Positions 48,446 through 61,884 of a stretch of 64,000 bases of DNA are shown piece after piece. Source of the DNA: Cardiocondyla obscurior. Taxonomy: Eukaryota; Arthropoda; Insecta; Hymenoptera; Formicidae. The notes under the pieces are model-generated. The model was not told where the DNA came from. It saw only the letters and a list, made by a program, of their open reading frames with translations, and did not search any database. The number at the start of each line of letters is the position of its first letter. The first letter of the stretch is position 1. The DNA lies in NCBI RefSeq assembly GCF_019399895.1, contig NC_091872.1:5774395-5838394 (forward strand), in the 5' to 3' direction. The position numbers and the translations under genes are program-made.

Positions 48446-51400
48446 GTAGGCTTGCTCCATTATTTATTAACTATCAATATTTATTAACTGCATAATCAGT
48501 CCTACTTTCCTTACGTGCACACAAATTGAATATTTACATATAATTTAACATTCAGATAAATCTACAAAAATTATTAGAAAAATTAATTCAGCATTTTATT
48601 TTAATTAGTATCATTGTGCAATTGGTTCGCTGAGAATGGCTCGAAGCTGAGCCAAAAACGCGCGAATTAATAATTTAATTACACCGCAATTTAAAATTCG
48701 CTCGTTATAATAATACAATAATGTGCATTAATTTTTTTTTAAATTTATGCCTACTTCGTATTCTCCGTCTAATACCGCGACTTAAATAAATTACAACGCT
48801 CACAAAATTTAAACGTAAGACGTATTTTGAGACGCGTCGCTTCAAAGTTTATTCCAATTTATAGTCATGGGTTATATTGCGCCACGGTAATTACGACACA
48901 TTAATTTATTCCCTCACTTCCCCTGAAAGTCTCGAGATGTCAAAACGTCACGCATAATAATATAGTGTAAAATTCCGCGTCGAGGAATGGCTCGAGCTTA
49001 ACTTTCGCGAAATGGCAATCCGCTTACGTACTCTAATTACGAAACACGTGCGATCACATTAGATTTCTTAGCGCCCGTTTTCCGACAGCATAACCGTGCT
49101 CGGTACTTGCCGTTACATAAAGAAGGACGGCATAAATTCTACTCTCCGGAACACTAAAGCTGCGTTTGTGATTGCTCCTGAGACGGCGGCGGTGTCTCGG
49201 TTCATAAAAAAAACTTTTCTCAAGAACGTCGCGATGTACATTCACTAAGAAGAAAAGCTCTGAATGTTAAAAAGTTAGTAAGATCATGCGAATAAATTGC
49301 GAGCGGCTTCTCGCTTTTAATTCTCCATCGGGGATATCAAACGCGAGCGTATTATAAATTCCCTATCTAACATTTGCCTATAAATGTTTGTTAAAATAAA
49401 ATCTACTCATTTACGTACGATGTTATAGTAACTAAAAATTCTAATTGCAGCCAGGATATTAAAACGAATATCAAAACGGTAACAAAAAAAAATTTACACA
49501 CGCGAGCAAATTGAATTTAACATGTTTAATGCTGATAAAAAAATTAAATTAGGCTATAAATTCAAAAATGTTAGGAAAAAGTTATATATTTAAGTAATTA
49601 AATTTAATAAACCTACGTATGCGATATGAGAGACAGGGAAAGAAAGGGAGGAAGAGCTCATAGATGAGATTTAATGTTTGAAATAATGTGAGTGGTAAAG
49701 GCAAGCCTCTAAAGGTCTTAAAACAGCTTTGAATTCTAAAGTCTCTTAGTAGCACTTAGGTGCTGCCTATTGGCAAGTACGCAGTCTCGAGCACGTCAGT
49801 AATTTATTAACATCAAGTCGCGGGACTTACAAGCGAAACCGGTCAAACAGAATAACCAAATCAAAGTTCCTTTCGGAAAAAAAAGTAAGAAAAGAGAAAA
49901 AAGAAAAGGAAATAGCGATGCCACTGGGCGGAGAAGCATTGTGGCGCGAGAGAATAGACGTAGGCAACATCGTCCGTAACATTCGTCTTGCAGTGACAAG
50001 GCAGCAAATTGCTTTTGAGAGCGTTAAATTAATGCCCGCGGCATACAGACCCTGCGTGGTCACGAATCTACGTAAGAAGATGTTCTGTCCGGACACGCAT
50101 ATCGATCTCGAGCACGCTCGCGAATATATTGCTACTTGAACAGATGCAACGCGCAAGAAACCGTACCGCTAATATAATAAAAATAATACCACCGTTTTAT
50201 GTGTGCAATGTTTGAAAATATCCTCTCCTTTAAGAGAGAGTAAAATAATTTTATCTTTAAATATATACGTATTAGAAACGGCGCTTTTTATTTGGAAAAG
50301 TAATTCAGCGGGTAATAAAGTCCTTTATATATTTTTTTTATTATCACTTTTTAATTCAACCAAGTTCGAGTTATAATTAATAAATCGTTTCGAGAGGAAT
50401 TAGATAAAGTGCGATTAATATTCATTTTTCAAGAGCGCCACATAGAGTACTAAACATTCTACGCATCCGCCCCTTCTTTCCTCTCATCTGCCTTCGAAAA
50501 GTTTTCCCGGCCTCGCGATAAAGATTTTCATAATGTAAAACATCTCTCTTGTATATAACATCTCGTTGGAAACGAAGACTTATATTCCCCTTGGCTCGAT
50601 AAAAGATGAACCATCCGCCAGTGCGCTTGTCGTCTTCGCAACGAGCGCAGCGCAATATCTATCCAGCAATATTCACATATCGATATATGCTAAAGTACTC
50701 TTATATTCGGGCACGAATACTCTGTAATCTCAACGAGAATTGACTGTCGTTATAGTTTCATGGCGCGGCGGATAAAACAGCTGACCGTAAAAAGAAAAGA
50801 ATTCGCGTTAAAGTATTTCGGAGATAGATAAAATTTACGATAACACATATGTCGTCAAAGTTAATATTTTATTTATTTCGGGTTTTATGTACGACGTTAT
50901 TTCGACAGACGCGTGAATTTAGCGCTTTTTCCCTCATTTTTTTTTTTTGTTTTAAATTATTTTGCATCTTTTTCAATATGCATAAGCAAGTGAAGTGGAA
51001 TAATACCATACATCTCCGATATTCTTTTTTCGACCACGAGCCGACAATTCTTCTTCTCGCGATTAACTTGGACGACCGATATGAGGCTGATATCAGTATG
51101 TAAAGCATGGTGTTTCTGCGTGTAGTAAGATTTCCCGGAGGACCCGTGGTTCATCCACGCCAGGTGACTGTGTCCTCTCGTTCCGGAGAAACTTTATTTT
51201 TAAAGTCGCGTACGAACTCTCTCTATGCATCTCTCTCTAACCACCGCGACCACTACATCACGCAGTTCACTTCCGTTTAAACATTAAGGAAGATTGCATC
51301 CGCAATAGATTAGAAAGTTTCGAGGTGGAGATGAGCTGCTTAAATTTACGACGCCCACGGTTGTTTCATTAAGTAGTAATTTCTATTTACAATATAATTT

Positions 51401-51580
51401 ATATTTTTTAATTCGCGAAATATTTTAATAGTAAAAAAGACGATTTATTTTAAGCGTGAAACGAGGTGGATATGAATTGCGCGATTTTTTTTATATTAAT
51501 ATTTATCTCAAACAAAAAAAAATTTTACTTTAATAATATTATGTATAACGTTGTTAGAATATTCCTGATTACCTACCGCG
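48446..51580. other. intron-like non-coding DNA
   Basis: AT-rich with CpG patches near 49040-49230 and 49910-50150. Open frames on both strands overlap one another and show no motif. No exon was recognised. Confidence 0.6.
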
Positions 51581-51589
51581 GCGAAATCT

Positions 51590-51870
51590 TCGAGTTACCT
51601 ACGCGTTTTTCGTCGCGTACTAGTCCACCGCGCGTATTGACCTATCTTAACGCGCGCTCGAGTGCGGGCCCGCTGGCCGTCGGTCGCAGTGGTCAGCTGT
51701 ATGAGCCCGTGTTTACCTCGAGCAGCAGCTACGCGCTGTAAGGTGTTTCGAGATCGTCCATACATATGATCCGCGCGGCCCGCGCCGTTCGTTTTGCTTA
51801 CCGCGTTCGTCTCGCTCCCCTCGCTCGACCTATTCGCGCTGCTCGTATTCCGACGAAAGATACCCGAAGA
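51590..51870. promoter_or_regulatory. CpG island-like block
   Basis: A sharply bounded GC- and CpG-rich stretch between AT-rich flanks. On the - strand it contains two good donor-like sites, CTCGAG|GTAAAC near 51716 and CGCGTAG|GTAACT near 51593, so it could be a first exon of a - strand transcript. The direction is not certain. Confidence 0.3.
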
Positions 51871-51879
51871 AAAAACGAC

Positions 51880-53700
51880 TTTATAAATATTCTACACATG
51901 AAACACATATATTTTACAATATAAAATCAAGCGCACGATACATAAAATGTGAGAACGTACGGATGGGACGCGAGGAATTAAAATCACTGTACGAAGCAAT
52001 TTTAATTTAATCACCCTACGCGAAGTATTCAGCTTCGGAAATATTGTCCGCGTACGGATCATTGATCGCAGAAGCTAAATTGAATCGACCGAGAGCTTTT
52101 TCACCAAACACGACTTACTTTTCATTCGCGTATATATGCCATGGGAGCTCTGCTGCTACGTGAGCAGGCATTACCAATTTTAATCGAAAGCCGAATGGAG
52201 TTGGCGGCAGTTACGGATTAAGAAATCGTTCTTTCTGATTTTTCACAACTTTTCGGCGTACCTTTTTCGTAAGATACAGAGGCACTTAACTCTAGATCGG
52301 CCACTTTTGCGGAAGCTCTTAAGCGGCATCGTATACGGAACACGTTTCACTGTAACACGTTCTCGACGAACGAACATCGCGCGAATGCGGTACACACTAA
52401 AATCTCGCGCTATTGGGATTCAACGCGGCAGCGAGAGACGGCGACTGTAATCGAGTACGCGTTGAAGAGAATCTAGAACGATGGCGGCGGTGGCGACGAG
52501 GATACGGAATATCCCTCTCGATTTTCATGTTGCTCCGGCTGTCGCTTCACTTGCATCTCGCGGACGATCGACTCTCGGTCGCGTTGTCGCCGTGCTTAAT
52601 TTGAAACCACGCGAAATTACACGGATTATGATTACAGTCGGGCAACACCGTCATCTCTAACGACTCGGAACATTACCGTCCTTCGTCCATACATTGCTCG
52701 AACTACAGCGTCATAAACGCGTATCTGTCGTCAAATTTTTTAATATTTTTTTATTTTTAATAACCGCGTTAGGTATGAATAGACTTCGGTAATTGCGCTC
52801 TTCACTACTTAAAATAACGCTCGAAAAGAATCTATCTAAATACGGAACGCTTATAAAAATGCTAATATTCTTTTTCGGGTAATGTAGCGATAAAAGTGTT
52901 TTTATTTTTATTTTTTTTTTTCCTCGACAATGAAAGCATTCTCTGGTGCACGACGTGATTGCGACGAGGTCCTTTTATCTTTTTTAATTATATTTTAGTT
53001 ACCTAGTTAAATCAAAGTCTCTCGGTTTAAAATAAATAAAAATTGATTTTATACGTTTACCTTTGGAATTTTTAGTAACAATTCAATATGGATTTATTTT
53101 ATTTCTGTATGGGCGAGAATATAAACTGATGGAAGAATGTTGTTTCATTTAAATGTTGTGAAATATTATATTTGCATGATTTTAACGCTCTGTGGACGTC
53201 TATTTCCTTTTTAAACTTTTTTAAACGCCAGCGCAACGTAATCTGCAATTCAACGACTTTTATCAAGATAAATGATTTCGAAGATAAAAAGAGATAAATA
53301 GTCATTTCGATACAAACGTTTCAAAAGCGCGGACAACTTCCAAAAAGCTTTTCAGGTAGCGAGAAACGACAGTTTTATTATCTTTCGCGTATTAATTAAT
53401 TTATTATTCGATTAACACATCCGACATGTGAAGGAAATGCGTTTCGAGCGCAGCATGCATGCGCACGTCAATTCTCATAATTTCACCGTAATACGTGTGC
53501 ATTAAAGAAGCTCCGAGGAGATTAAAAAGCACGCCCTAAACTATCTTTCCGTGTAATAAATCCGATTTCTAATCGAGGACAGTTGGCTGGAAAAATTTCC
53601 TTTCCCCTTCGAGCCGGCGTCCGCCGGCCATATTTTCCGCAGTTCGTAAAAAGATGCGCGAAACGAATTTTTCTACTTTCCTCCACCCATCTTTTTTTCT
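51880..53700. other. non-coding DNA
   Basis: CpG-rich around 52330-52700, AT-rich with T runs from 52740 to 53400. No exon was found. Confidence 0.6.
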
Positions 53701-53719
53701 ACTCCCCCACAAAATCTTG

Positions 53720-55160
53720 ATCCCCCATGCGTTCATCTCCGCGCAGACCGGTGAAACTAAATTACGTATTTTCGAGCGCGCCGCCGCTGTCGTCGCCGCC
53801 CAGAAACTTTTCCATTTTAAATAAGAATAAATTCAGATCCAGAGTTCCTCGGCTTTTGCGGGAGAGACTCGCGGCAATGGGACACTCTCCGGCTACTTCT
53901 TTCCCTTAGATTCGAAGAGAGAGCCGGGCTCTCTCTCTCTCTCTCTCTCATCTCATGGCGCGTTATATCGCGGTGCGAGGGAGCGGATCTCGCGCCGTCA
54001 CCTGCATATGAATTTTACGGGGCGCGGCTCAAAGTAGATTTTCCACTTACTGCTCCTCCGCGCCGCGGTTACGCACCGCGATAATTCCGAGGAAAAATGT
54101 CTTGTAGCGATTTCTCACGATTTTATTTTGCCGCCAGTTTACTGCCACTTTCTATCGTCGCTCTCCCCCGCCAACGCTCCCGCGCGCCGACATTTGCGTC
54201 GAAAGAGAACAATTGCGATTATTGCCACAATATCGAGATCGCTTGACGCTAGAAAACACGCGACGATACGCAGCACAGCGTATTTCGATTCAATTTAGAC
54301 GCCGGAATTTATCAATAGCCGCAAAAATAATTATAATGCGCTGTGCAATCTCTTAAAATAAGACGCGCGGGGTGGTAGATCCCAGATCTATTTTATCCGC
54401 GAAGGAATCTAGATGTATTATGAGAAGACGGTTGGTTTTCTGAGAGTAGAAGGTACTATTTTGCTGGTGAAACTTGCCGGCATTTATATCGTGAGAAACG
54501 TGACTGGTTGCGTCTTCAATTCGACTTTGCCGGGACTTCGGCGCGGTATCTCGGTTCCGCGCGAGATACATGAGATCACGAGTCTGCAAGAACAGTCTTA
54601 TCTTTGAAGATTTGATTTCGAGATAAAGAAGCGGCGTCGTAGATCTACAGACTTCGAGAACGAGGATCTCGCGCGGATCTCGAAAAGAAAAGCCACCCCC
54701 GTGATCCCCTGCGGAAAACCGTCGCTCGAGTAAACTTTCTCCCCGTCTTTCTTTGCGTCTCGTCTAGCTTCTTTACGGCGGCAACGAATCTCGTGTCCGA
54801 GAGAGGAAAAAAAGATGGTACGCGGTGCAGTTTTACGGTCGATCCGGCGCGTTTTTCCCATCAGAAATGAGGTGAGGGTGACTTTCGAGTGATCGTTACG
54901 GATTGTTCAAGTTTTTTACTCGTTGCAAGCGAGGACCTCTTTCTCTCGTCGGGACTTTGTCCGCGTGAAAGGGAACGAAAATCCCGTGCTACTAACGGAG
55001 TATCGTTCGCATTCGTTGCAACGAACTCCGATCGATCGCTGTAAAAAGGCTCGACCGGCGTACTCACATTCATCTTTCTTTTCGGTGCCTACTCTTCTGC
55101 TGATCACGTAGCGATCGCATTCGTAGCGTAGAGAAGAAAATTGGAAAGCGATATCCAACA
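53720..55160. other. CpG-rich blocks with CT microsatellite
   Basis: Two GC-rich blocks (about 53720-54230 and 54600-55150). The - strand frame 54598-54861 starts at a true ATG and is 87 codons, basic and without a recognisable motif. A possible - strand donor, GGAGCA|GTAAGTGG, lies near 54049. These blocks may be regulatory; no gene could be assigned. Confidence 0.35.
53929..53949. repeat. (CT)10 microsatellite
   Basis: An uninterrupted CT dinucleotide run. Confidence 0.9.
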
Positions 55161-55164
55161 CCGA

Positions 55165-56880
55165 TCGAATTTGTCCGTTTGTAACAGAGCAAAGTAGAGA
55201 GAGTATTAAAGTAGAAACTTATTGTGTTAAATATAATTAAATGAAATAAAATTTAATAAAAATTTTATCTTTCAAAAATATCGAGGGGGCGGTAAATTGC
55301 AGCCAACTCTCCGGGAGATAGTGATAAATTTTTATTTCACAATTTTAGAAGATAGAAAATTTCATAAACTTATCCCTGTCAATAAAAGTCTATTACGTTG
55401 ATAATATAAAGTCTTTAATGTAAGATAATAAATGCTTAATATTTCTGGATGAGTAGATTACTACGCGATTAATTTACTATCTAAAGATTCTGAAGCGTAA
55501 AAGTCTTTACGAAGTATATTGCAGTTAATATAACGTTATTTCACAACTCGAGAAGAAAATGAGAAATTTATAGTGTATTACTTTAGTTTTAAAATTTCGT
55601 GTTTCAGTTATTAAAAAAAAACTTTAACTTTTTTTTTTTTTAATTTAAAACACGTTGCTCGAAGAAAGCAAATGATACTATTTGCTTTAAAGCGTTCCCC
55701 TTTAAGAGCCTAACTTGCGGTATCGTACCCCAAATTCCGCAGTACCTTTCTGCACTCTGGCCTTCGGCATTCTTGTGTTATAAGGGCACGCTACATGTTT
55801 TGCAGTCATGTCATTTAATTGAAACTAATAAAGCGAAATAACTCGGCCGAACAATAAATATCGACAGACCGGCGGATAACCCATGCACGCAAATAGATTT
55901 TTATGTGTTCTTGCGTACAATGGACAACAAAGTTGATTGATATATTTTAATTGATTTTTATTTTCAAACATCGGTTTTAAGAAAATGGAACGTTGTTGCG
56001 CGTCAAAAATGATTTTTTTCTCCTTTATTAGCTTAAAATAATAATTATCAAGCAAAATGGGATTTAAGAATATTCGAATGCAAAACTTCGCGTTGAAGGA
56101 TGCCTTTTTTCGGATAGCCATATCTATAATTGTGACATATATTAGATATGATATATCGGCTAATTGTTCGAAATTAGTAGAAATTATGTCGAAGTTTCCA
56201 ATATAATTTCTGATCGGGAAGACGCCTGTAGCGGCATCGCATAAGTTTTCGCATTCGAGAAAAATATCTCTCACCCAATGCCGTCGACGTCACAACGAAA
56301 ATGTATTTTGTGGACGCAATTTATTTCGATTGTGGAGAGACTCCTTCGAAGCTGAAATATGAAAACTTCTGCCGCGTCGGAACTGCGGCACTCTCGAAAG
56401 AGGGAGATTGCTCTACAGAGCGATCAAGATATAGTTTTGCAGCATTTATTGCATTCCTCGAAAATAAAAGAATAAAATTTACAATACGTTTTAGGATTTC
56501 TTTTTTCCGGGATATAAGTAAAAACAAAATCAAGTGTAGGTGCCGTTAGATCTTGAATTATCTCGTTCAACAGTTTTACCAAAGTTCGTTTTACTAGATT
56601 AAACAGATATCTCCGGTACGCGACTTTAATATTAATTTCTGATTTCTTTAAGATAGAGCTTCGACGAATCTTATCGGTCCCGCTGTTTACGGGCAAATAC
56701 TAAAACTATCCAACTCGAAAATATAAAAAGATAAAAAGGCAGTAGATAAAAAGGAAACGGCGAGTCCAAGGGAGCGATACCGCCGAGCGTGTCGCCCGAT
56801 TTTTCATAGCGCTTGCTGCTGACTTTCCTAGTTTCTGCGACGCGCGATGATAATCGCGGCGCTATCGCGGGGAATGAAAA
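55165..56880. other. AT-rich non-coding DNA
   Basis: The - strand frame 55825-56274 is 149 codons but starts at GTG. No motif was recognised. T and A runs lie near 55610-55640. Confidence 0.55.
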
Positions 56881-59800
56881 CCGGCTGGACACATTGTCTC
56901 GGTTGGAATGCGAATTATTGTGTGTGGGTGTAATATAGAGCTAGCTTTCTTGCGCCGAGCGCAACGATATCAGAGCGCGAGTTCATCTGCGTTCCGCTCT
57001 CCCTCGGAAATTCCGGTAAATATCTCGTGCGAGACGCGACAGCGGCGACCGTGCGTTGCATACGAAAGGGCCGTATTACGTACTAACATTACCGCCGGTC
57101 TTTCGAGAAACAGATTATGCGAGGACGAACGGAACAATAGGAAGCGCGCACTTCCGCGACGTATGAAGTGCCGTACGCCGGAAAAAAAATATACAACCCC
57201 CGCGAGAAACCAAGCGCCACGTGGCTTACGCGTGACGCCACCATCCTGTCGTGTTTCCATTTTCACGCACGCCATAAATTTTTGATACACCGTCGGAATA
57301 AAGCGCGCGGGATGTTACTGCCGCAGCTGGGCACTCTGCGGTATATTTTAAATTATTTTTTTCTTTTTTTTAAAACTGGCTAAGAATTAAGACAAATATT
57401 GTAAAGCACGTGAAACTGATTGCGGAAACGAGAATTTTAGTGGAGCAGGCTTACTAATAATTTTCTGTTTAACGGATTTAATATAATATTATTCGTATGG
57501 TATTATTAAATGCGAGAAAATGCAAGAATAATTCGTACTTAGTGGATTATGTGGTGAATCGCTTCCGGTGTTTTGCGGATACTGATCAACAAAAAAGCGA
57601 CAGCGGATAATTTATCTTGAAATATCTTTTCATACGCGATAGTTTCGTGTAACTGGCGAATGTATTACAGATGGATAATTACATCGCCTTTTAGTTAAAT
57701 GATGTACAACTTAAATCAGATAGTCCGCACGCGGGAGTGAAACTTGCGGAATTCACAACGAAATTACTTCCACGATGAACGTCCGTTATCGAAATTTCAT
57801 CGTCAGTTGAATATAAGTAGACAAAAAAAGACCAAGAGCGAAGAGCTTTTAAATTAACCAATCGCGCAATTTTATTTGCCGATAATTGCCTAGTGAATAG
57901 TGCAGGCAAGCGAGAGAAAAGGTGCTTTTAAATTCTGCTAATTACTGAAGCCCATCCTCTTCTCCGTTCCAGTGCGAAATAATATAGAATCGTAAAAAAA
58001 TCTGTGTCACCAAGTATTGAAATATGCAGCGAGCGGCATCGACACCTTTCTATACGCGCACGATTGCTCCTAAATTTGATTAACACTACCAGTCGTTAAC
58101 TAAATGATCCTTCCGTACTCCCTTTCATTTATTTATCACGAATTCATAACCGATGAGTACGTCTTCGTTCAACGCGGTATTCGTTGATTAGAGACTCGCA
58201 ATTTGTTGCCGAAAATAATTAAATGTAAAACAGTCTTTGTTTAACGTGGAATAAGTAAAAAGTGAATGACGGGAGCGAAACGCGCTCTTTGTAACGTCTA
58301 GCGGTTTAAAAATAAATTAATATCGCGTCGTGCTTATAAAAAAAAACTGTCAAACGGATTAATTAAACAAAATGTTCATACTCGGGTGCCGAGAATGTTC
58401 GGAAAAAAAAAAAAAAAATTCAAGGGATGCTTTCGACGGCGTTTCAATATGATTCGTTTTTAAATCGAGCCCGTCCATACGTCGTTCCGCTCCCGCCGGG
58501 GAAAACCCGGAGGATCCAACGCGATTTGATTGATTGCACCCGGCGTATCTACGGGAAACTCGCGGCGACACGTACGATGATACGATATGCAAATGTGACA
58601 CGCGTGACACGTCGTGACGCATTACGTAAAAATAGGTTAATCCATTACATAGCGCCGGCCGATGGACAGGAATAAGCCTGATATTTTTCCCGGGGCCGGC
58701 AGCGCCGTGTAACAGGCTATTTCCTCCGCGAGCGTTACGAGATTTTATGGGTTAGCGAGAAGCGAACGTGTACGGCACCCTAAATTCTTTCTAGGATACT
58801 CCGCGAGTCGCGGATAAAAACGGACGGATGAAACCGGGGGCTTTAGGGTGCGTGAGATATTTGGTTGACGTGAAATGGAAAAAAATGCTTCCTGTGCGGG
58901 CTCTCGTCTGTCAACTAGTCTTGCTCGTTCAATCCCTATCATCTGGCGATTTCCGTTTTGAGAGTAATGGATTTAAGTTCGCTTTTAAAATTATCACTTT
59001 TTAATTCGCGCACGAGCTGAGCTCTAATATGTCATATGCGTTCAATTTAACTTACGTAAACAATATTCAATATTTTTTTTTTCTTTTTAGATAATAATAA
59101 TAGAAGATAAAGCGGTATAAAGTGAAAAGCTACAGCAGGTAATTGATTAGGTTACCAAGGAAATATTTTGAAAACAGGGAAAAGTGCTTGTGAAAATCTT
59201 ATTGAAATGGAAAGTCTGCTTCTGATAAGAAAATATTTCTGCTCTGAAAATGGCGTGTATCGCTATCCGCGACATAAAAAGGAAGAGAAAACACGAGGAA
59301 GGAAAGTAACCAGTCAATTTTTCCGCATCATATAACGATAACAGGTATTTTTGCCGCAACAAGGGAGAGAAAGACGGGAAGGGAACGAAAAGAATTTGTT
59401 GTTTTAACTTCGCACCGTGAAGATTGATACAGCTCGAGCATCAAACTTTGGTTTCACCGGGCCTTTCGTGCTCACCGAAACGAAATGTTGAATTCCGATC
59501 GTCCCATTCGAGCCCTGCCTCAACTTTTCATCTCGAAATGTCGTTTAAATCGCCCTGAAAATTGCGCAATATTTCCGTCACCGCGAAGCTATGAATTTCT
59601 AACGAACGGTTTGTCCCAACAACATATAATAGAATCTATTACCTATATCAATACTTCAATAGTACATTGATGACGGCTGATTACGCCCATCTCCGGTGCT
59701 TGTCTCTTACAAGATAACACTAAATTGCGACAACTGTAAATACGATTTTTAAACATACTTAAAATAATTGCGCGGTACACAAAATATTGCAGAAATAAAT

Positions 59801-60400
59801 CAAACGACGATAGTTCTCGCTACTTTTACTCGTTTAAATTTACTGAGTTTTTACAGTATAACCTTCCGTCTATTATAGTTGGCAATTTGCATGCGTCAAT
59901 TTTTTTTTTTCTTTTTTTTATGGCCCCGTCTTGTTTTCTCGAGTTCGATTTTCCCGTTTTCTCTCAGCCTTGAAAGAACACAGAGGGGCGCACGTTAGAA
60001 AGCCCTAGTCGCAAATTATTATGCAAACAGGGGGTACGTTGTCGGCTCGTTACGTGCCATTATGGCAACGTGAGTGGTTGGTGGAAAGGCATAAGAGACC
60101 CTTCCGCTTACAAACTTAAACGGGCTTGCCGTACCCCAATTAACGCACCGCCGCAATCGCCCATCGTCTCGCTTGGCTCTTAATATGCAAAAGATTCGAC
60201 TGGTACACCGGTGGTAACACGGTAGAACGATACGCTACGGCAAATCGTCGCGGCTTTAAATTTTTGTGCAGCCCATTCATCGTCAAAAAACGCCATTTAT
60301 AATCAGTGCTCGCGCGCACGCACAACGAGTAAAAACAACGCGGAAGGGAAAAAAAATTAACGATTATCGAGCTAAATGAGATTAATTGCCCGGTGGACGG
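56880..60400. other. mixed non-coding DNA
   Basis: CpG-rich blocks at 56880-57300 and 58430-58740 with overlapping chance frames on both strands, separated by AT-rich DNA. The - strand donor-like TTTCG|GTGAGCACG near 59476 and the + strand ATGGCAAC|GTGAGTGG near 60069 have no acceptor partners. Confidence 0.55.
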
Positions 60401-61580
60401 GGTGTATCGCGCATCACCTACCATCGTGAGAGATGCATCGCGTGCCTAATTGAGCATCGAGAACGTCGTTCGAACGGCCGAGCGCGTTTGATGTATTAAT
60501 CGCGTTAAGACACGCGGCGGTGATCGCCCGTCGTTATTATGTTCGAGTTACGTTGTGCGCGCAACACGTAGCGATCACGGTTTTATTAAATTATTTTATT
60601 ATTTATTTTATTATTTTCTTTATTATTTCCTTTATTATTTTTTATATATATTTTTTATATTACGCTACACATTCTCGACTTGTCGTTTCGTCTGAAGGCG
60701 CACGTCAGCCACGAAGTTGTCAGTCTGGCTTCGTTTCGTTTTGCTGTCGAGATGACTACGCCGCCATCGTTCATTCGATTCACACGCGATCGGATCCGCG
60801 AGCGAGTTTCGGGGGTGTTGCATCGACCTCGGGTATGTGCGATCGCGCGTGACGTTCCGCTAATCGGCGGTGTGCGCGTTGCGTCCGACACGAGTCGTCC
60901 CTTATCACGCTCGCTGCGCTTATCAGGGCGTTCCGCCGTGGTGTGTTTGCCAGGGCGCATCCGGAGTGTCGGAGTAAGGTGCCAATTAGACGATAATTAA
61001 CAACACTCGTTCCGCACCCGTACCGCATTCCGCAAATCTTAATGACGATGGTTGTAATGTCGTTATCGCGCCGTTGGAAGTTAAGCACTTAGGGCTTCGA
61101 GCGGTGAATAGCTATTCTAGTTACAAAATATTTCACGTTTCTATATTGTTTCCATCGACGTAGAAATGTTTACGATAATTTGCCTGCGCGTTTCGTGCCT
61201 CATTATTCCAGTCTCTCTGCCGGGGATGGCTCTCGCAAAGCGTGTTTTTTGGATTTTCGCAGCGATTCTTGCAAAGTTCCAAACGTGACGTCACCGCCGG
61301 CGCTTTGGCGTGTAGTTGCGATTCGAATTTTTCATGCGCGGAAACGTATTGAACGCGCGTAACGAATGTGAATGCTGGCGAACGCCAGGGGCGAGCAATC
61401 GTTGAGTTATGTTGCGCCTCGGTTTGTTTGTTTTTTTCAAAACGAATCGCGCGTACGATAAGTTCAAGCGACGTTGCGTAAGTCAGTAATTAGCGCGAAC
61501 GATTATAAGCCGCGTTTTTCTCCGATTGCTTCGAAGGAACGGTGCGATCGCGTCAACTGCGCGCGGATTGACAAACATTT
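60400..61580 (+). promoter_or_regulatory. CpG-rich block upstream of the ATG-ending exon
   Basis: A CpG-rich block of roughly one kilobase, interrupted by an AT tract at 60587-60661. It contains a donor CGTTGC|GTAAGTCAG near 61480 with no acceptor before it, which suits a first exon. The next exon candidate (61817-61878) follows about 340 bases later on the same strand, so promoter, first exon and start-codon exon fall in the expected order. Confidence 0.35.
60587..60661. repeat. TTATT-rich AT tract
   Basis: About 75 bases of A and T with irregular TTATTATTT units, ending in a TATATATA stretch. Confidence 0.75.
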
Positions 61581-61816
61581 GTAATTTATTAATTTCTCGT
61601 GTTCTCCTTTCAATCATATCCTCGCCCGTAATAATTTAACGTTATTGCACTCTGACAAATATTAACATTATTAATATTATCGTATAAACGCAACGGCGAA
61701 CCTTACATTTTTAATTATTTAAGTAATTACCGCTGACTACTTGCTTGCGGAGAAAAATTTACTTACGTGTCTTTGATAATTGCTTAAGTTTAAAAATTAT
61801 GTAAATTTGGTTTCAG

Positions 61817-61878
61817 ATTAACCTACGGCCTCGACTATCGCAGTTGTCTTTCTTTCTCTTCCGTTTAACGTCATTATG
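61817..61878 (+). other. candidate 5' exon ending in ATG|GTGAGT
   Basis: The acceptor TTTGGTTTCAG (AG at 61815-61816) and the near-ideal donor GTGAGTAAC at 61879 enclose 62 nt. The last three bases are ATG (61876-61878). A pyrimidine-rich stretch just before the ATG resembles a 5' leader. If used as a start, translation would begin at the last codon of this exon and continue in an exon beyond the splice, in phase 0. No continuation was identified before the window ends. Confidence 0.4.
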
Positions 61879-61884
61879 GTGAGT

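Noticed and set aside
55825..56274. 149-codon - strand frame
   Set aside because: It starts at GTG. It looks protein-like in places, but no family was recognised and the DNA is AT-rich non-coding in character.
60424..60424. - strand ATG|GTAGGTGATG, similar to the ATG-ending exons
   Set aside because: The donor is weaker, no acceptor was found upstream, and the strand is opposite.
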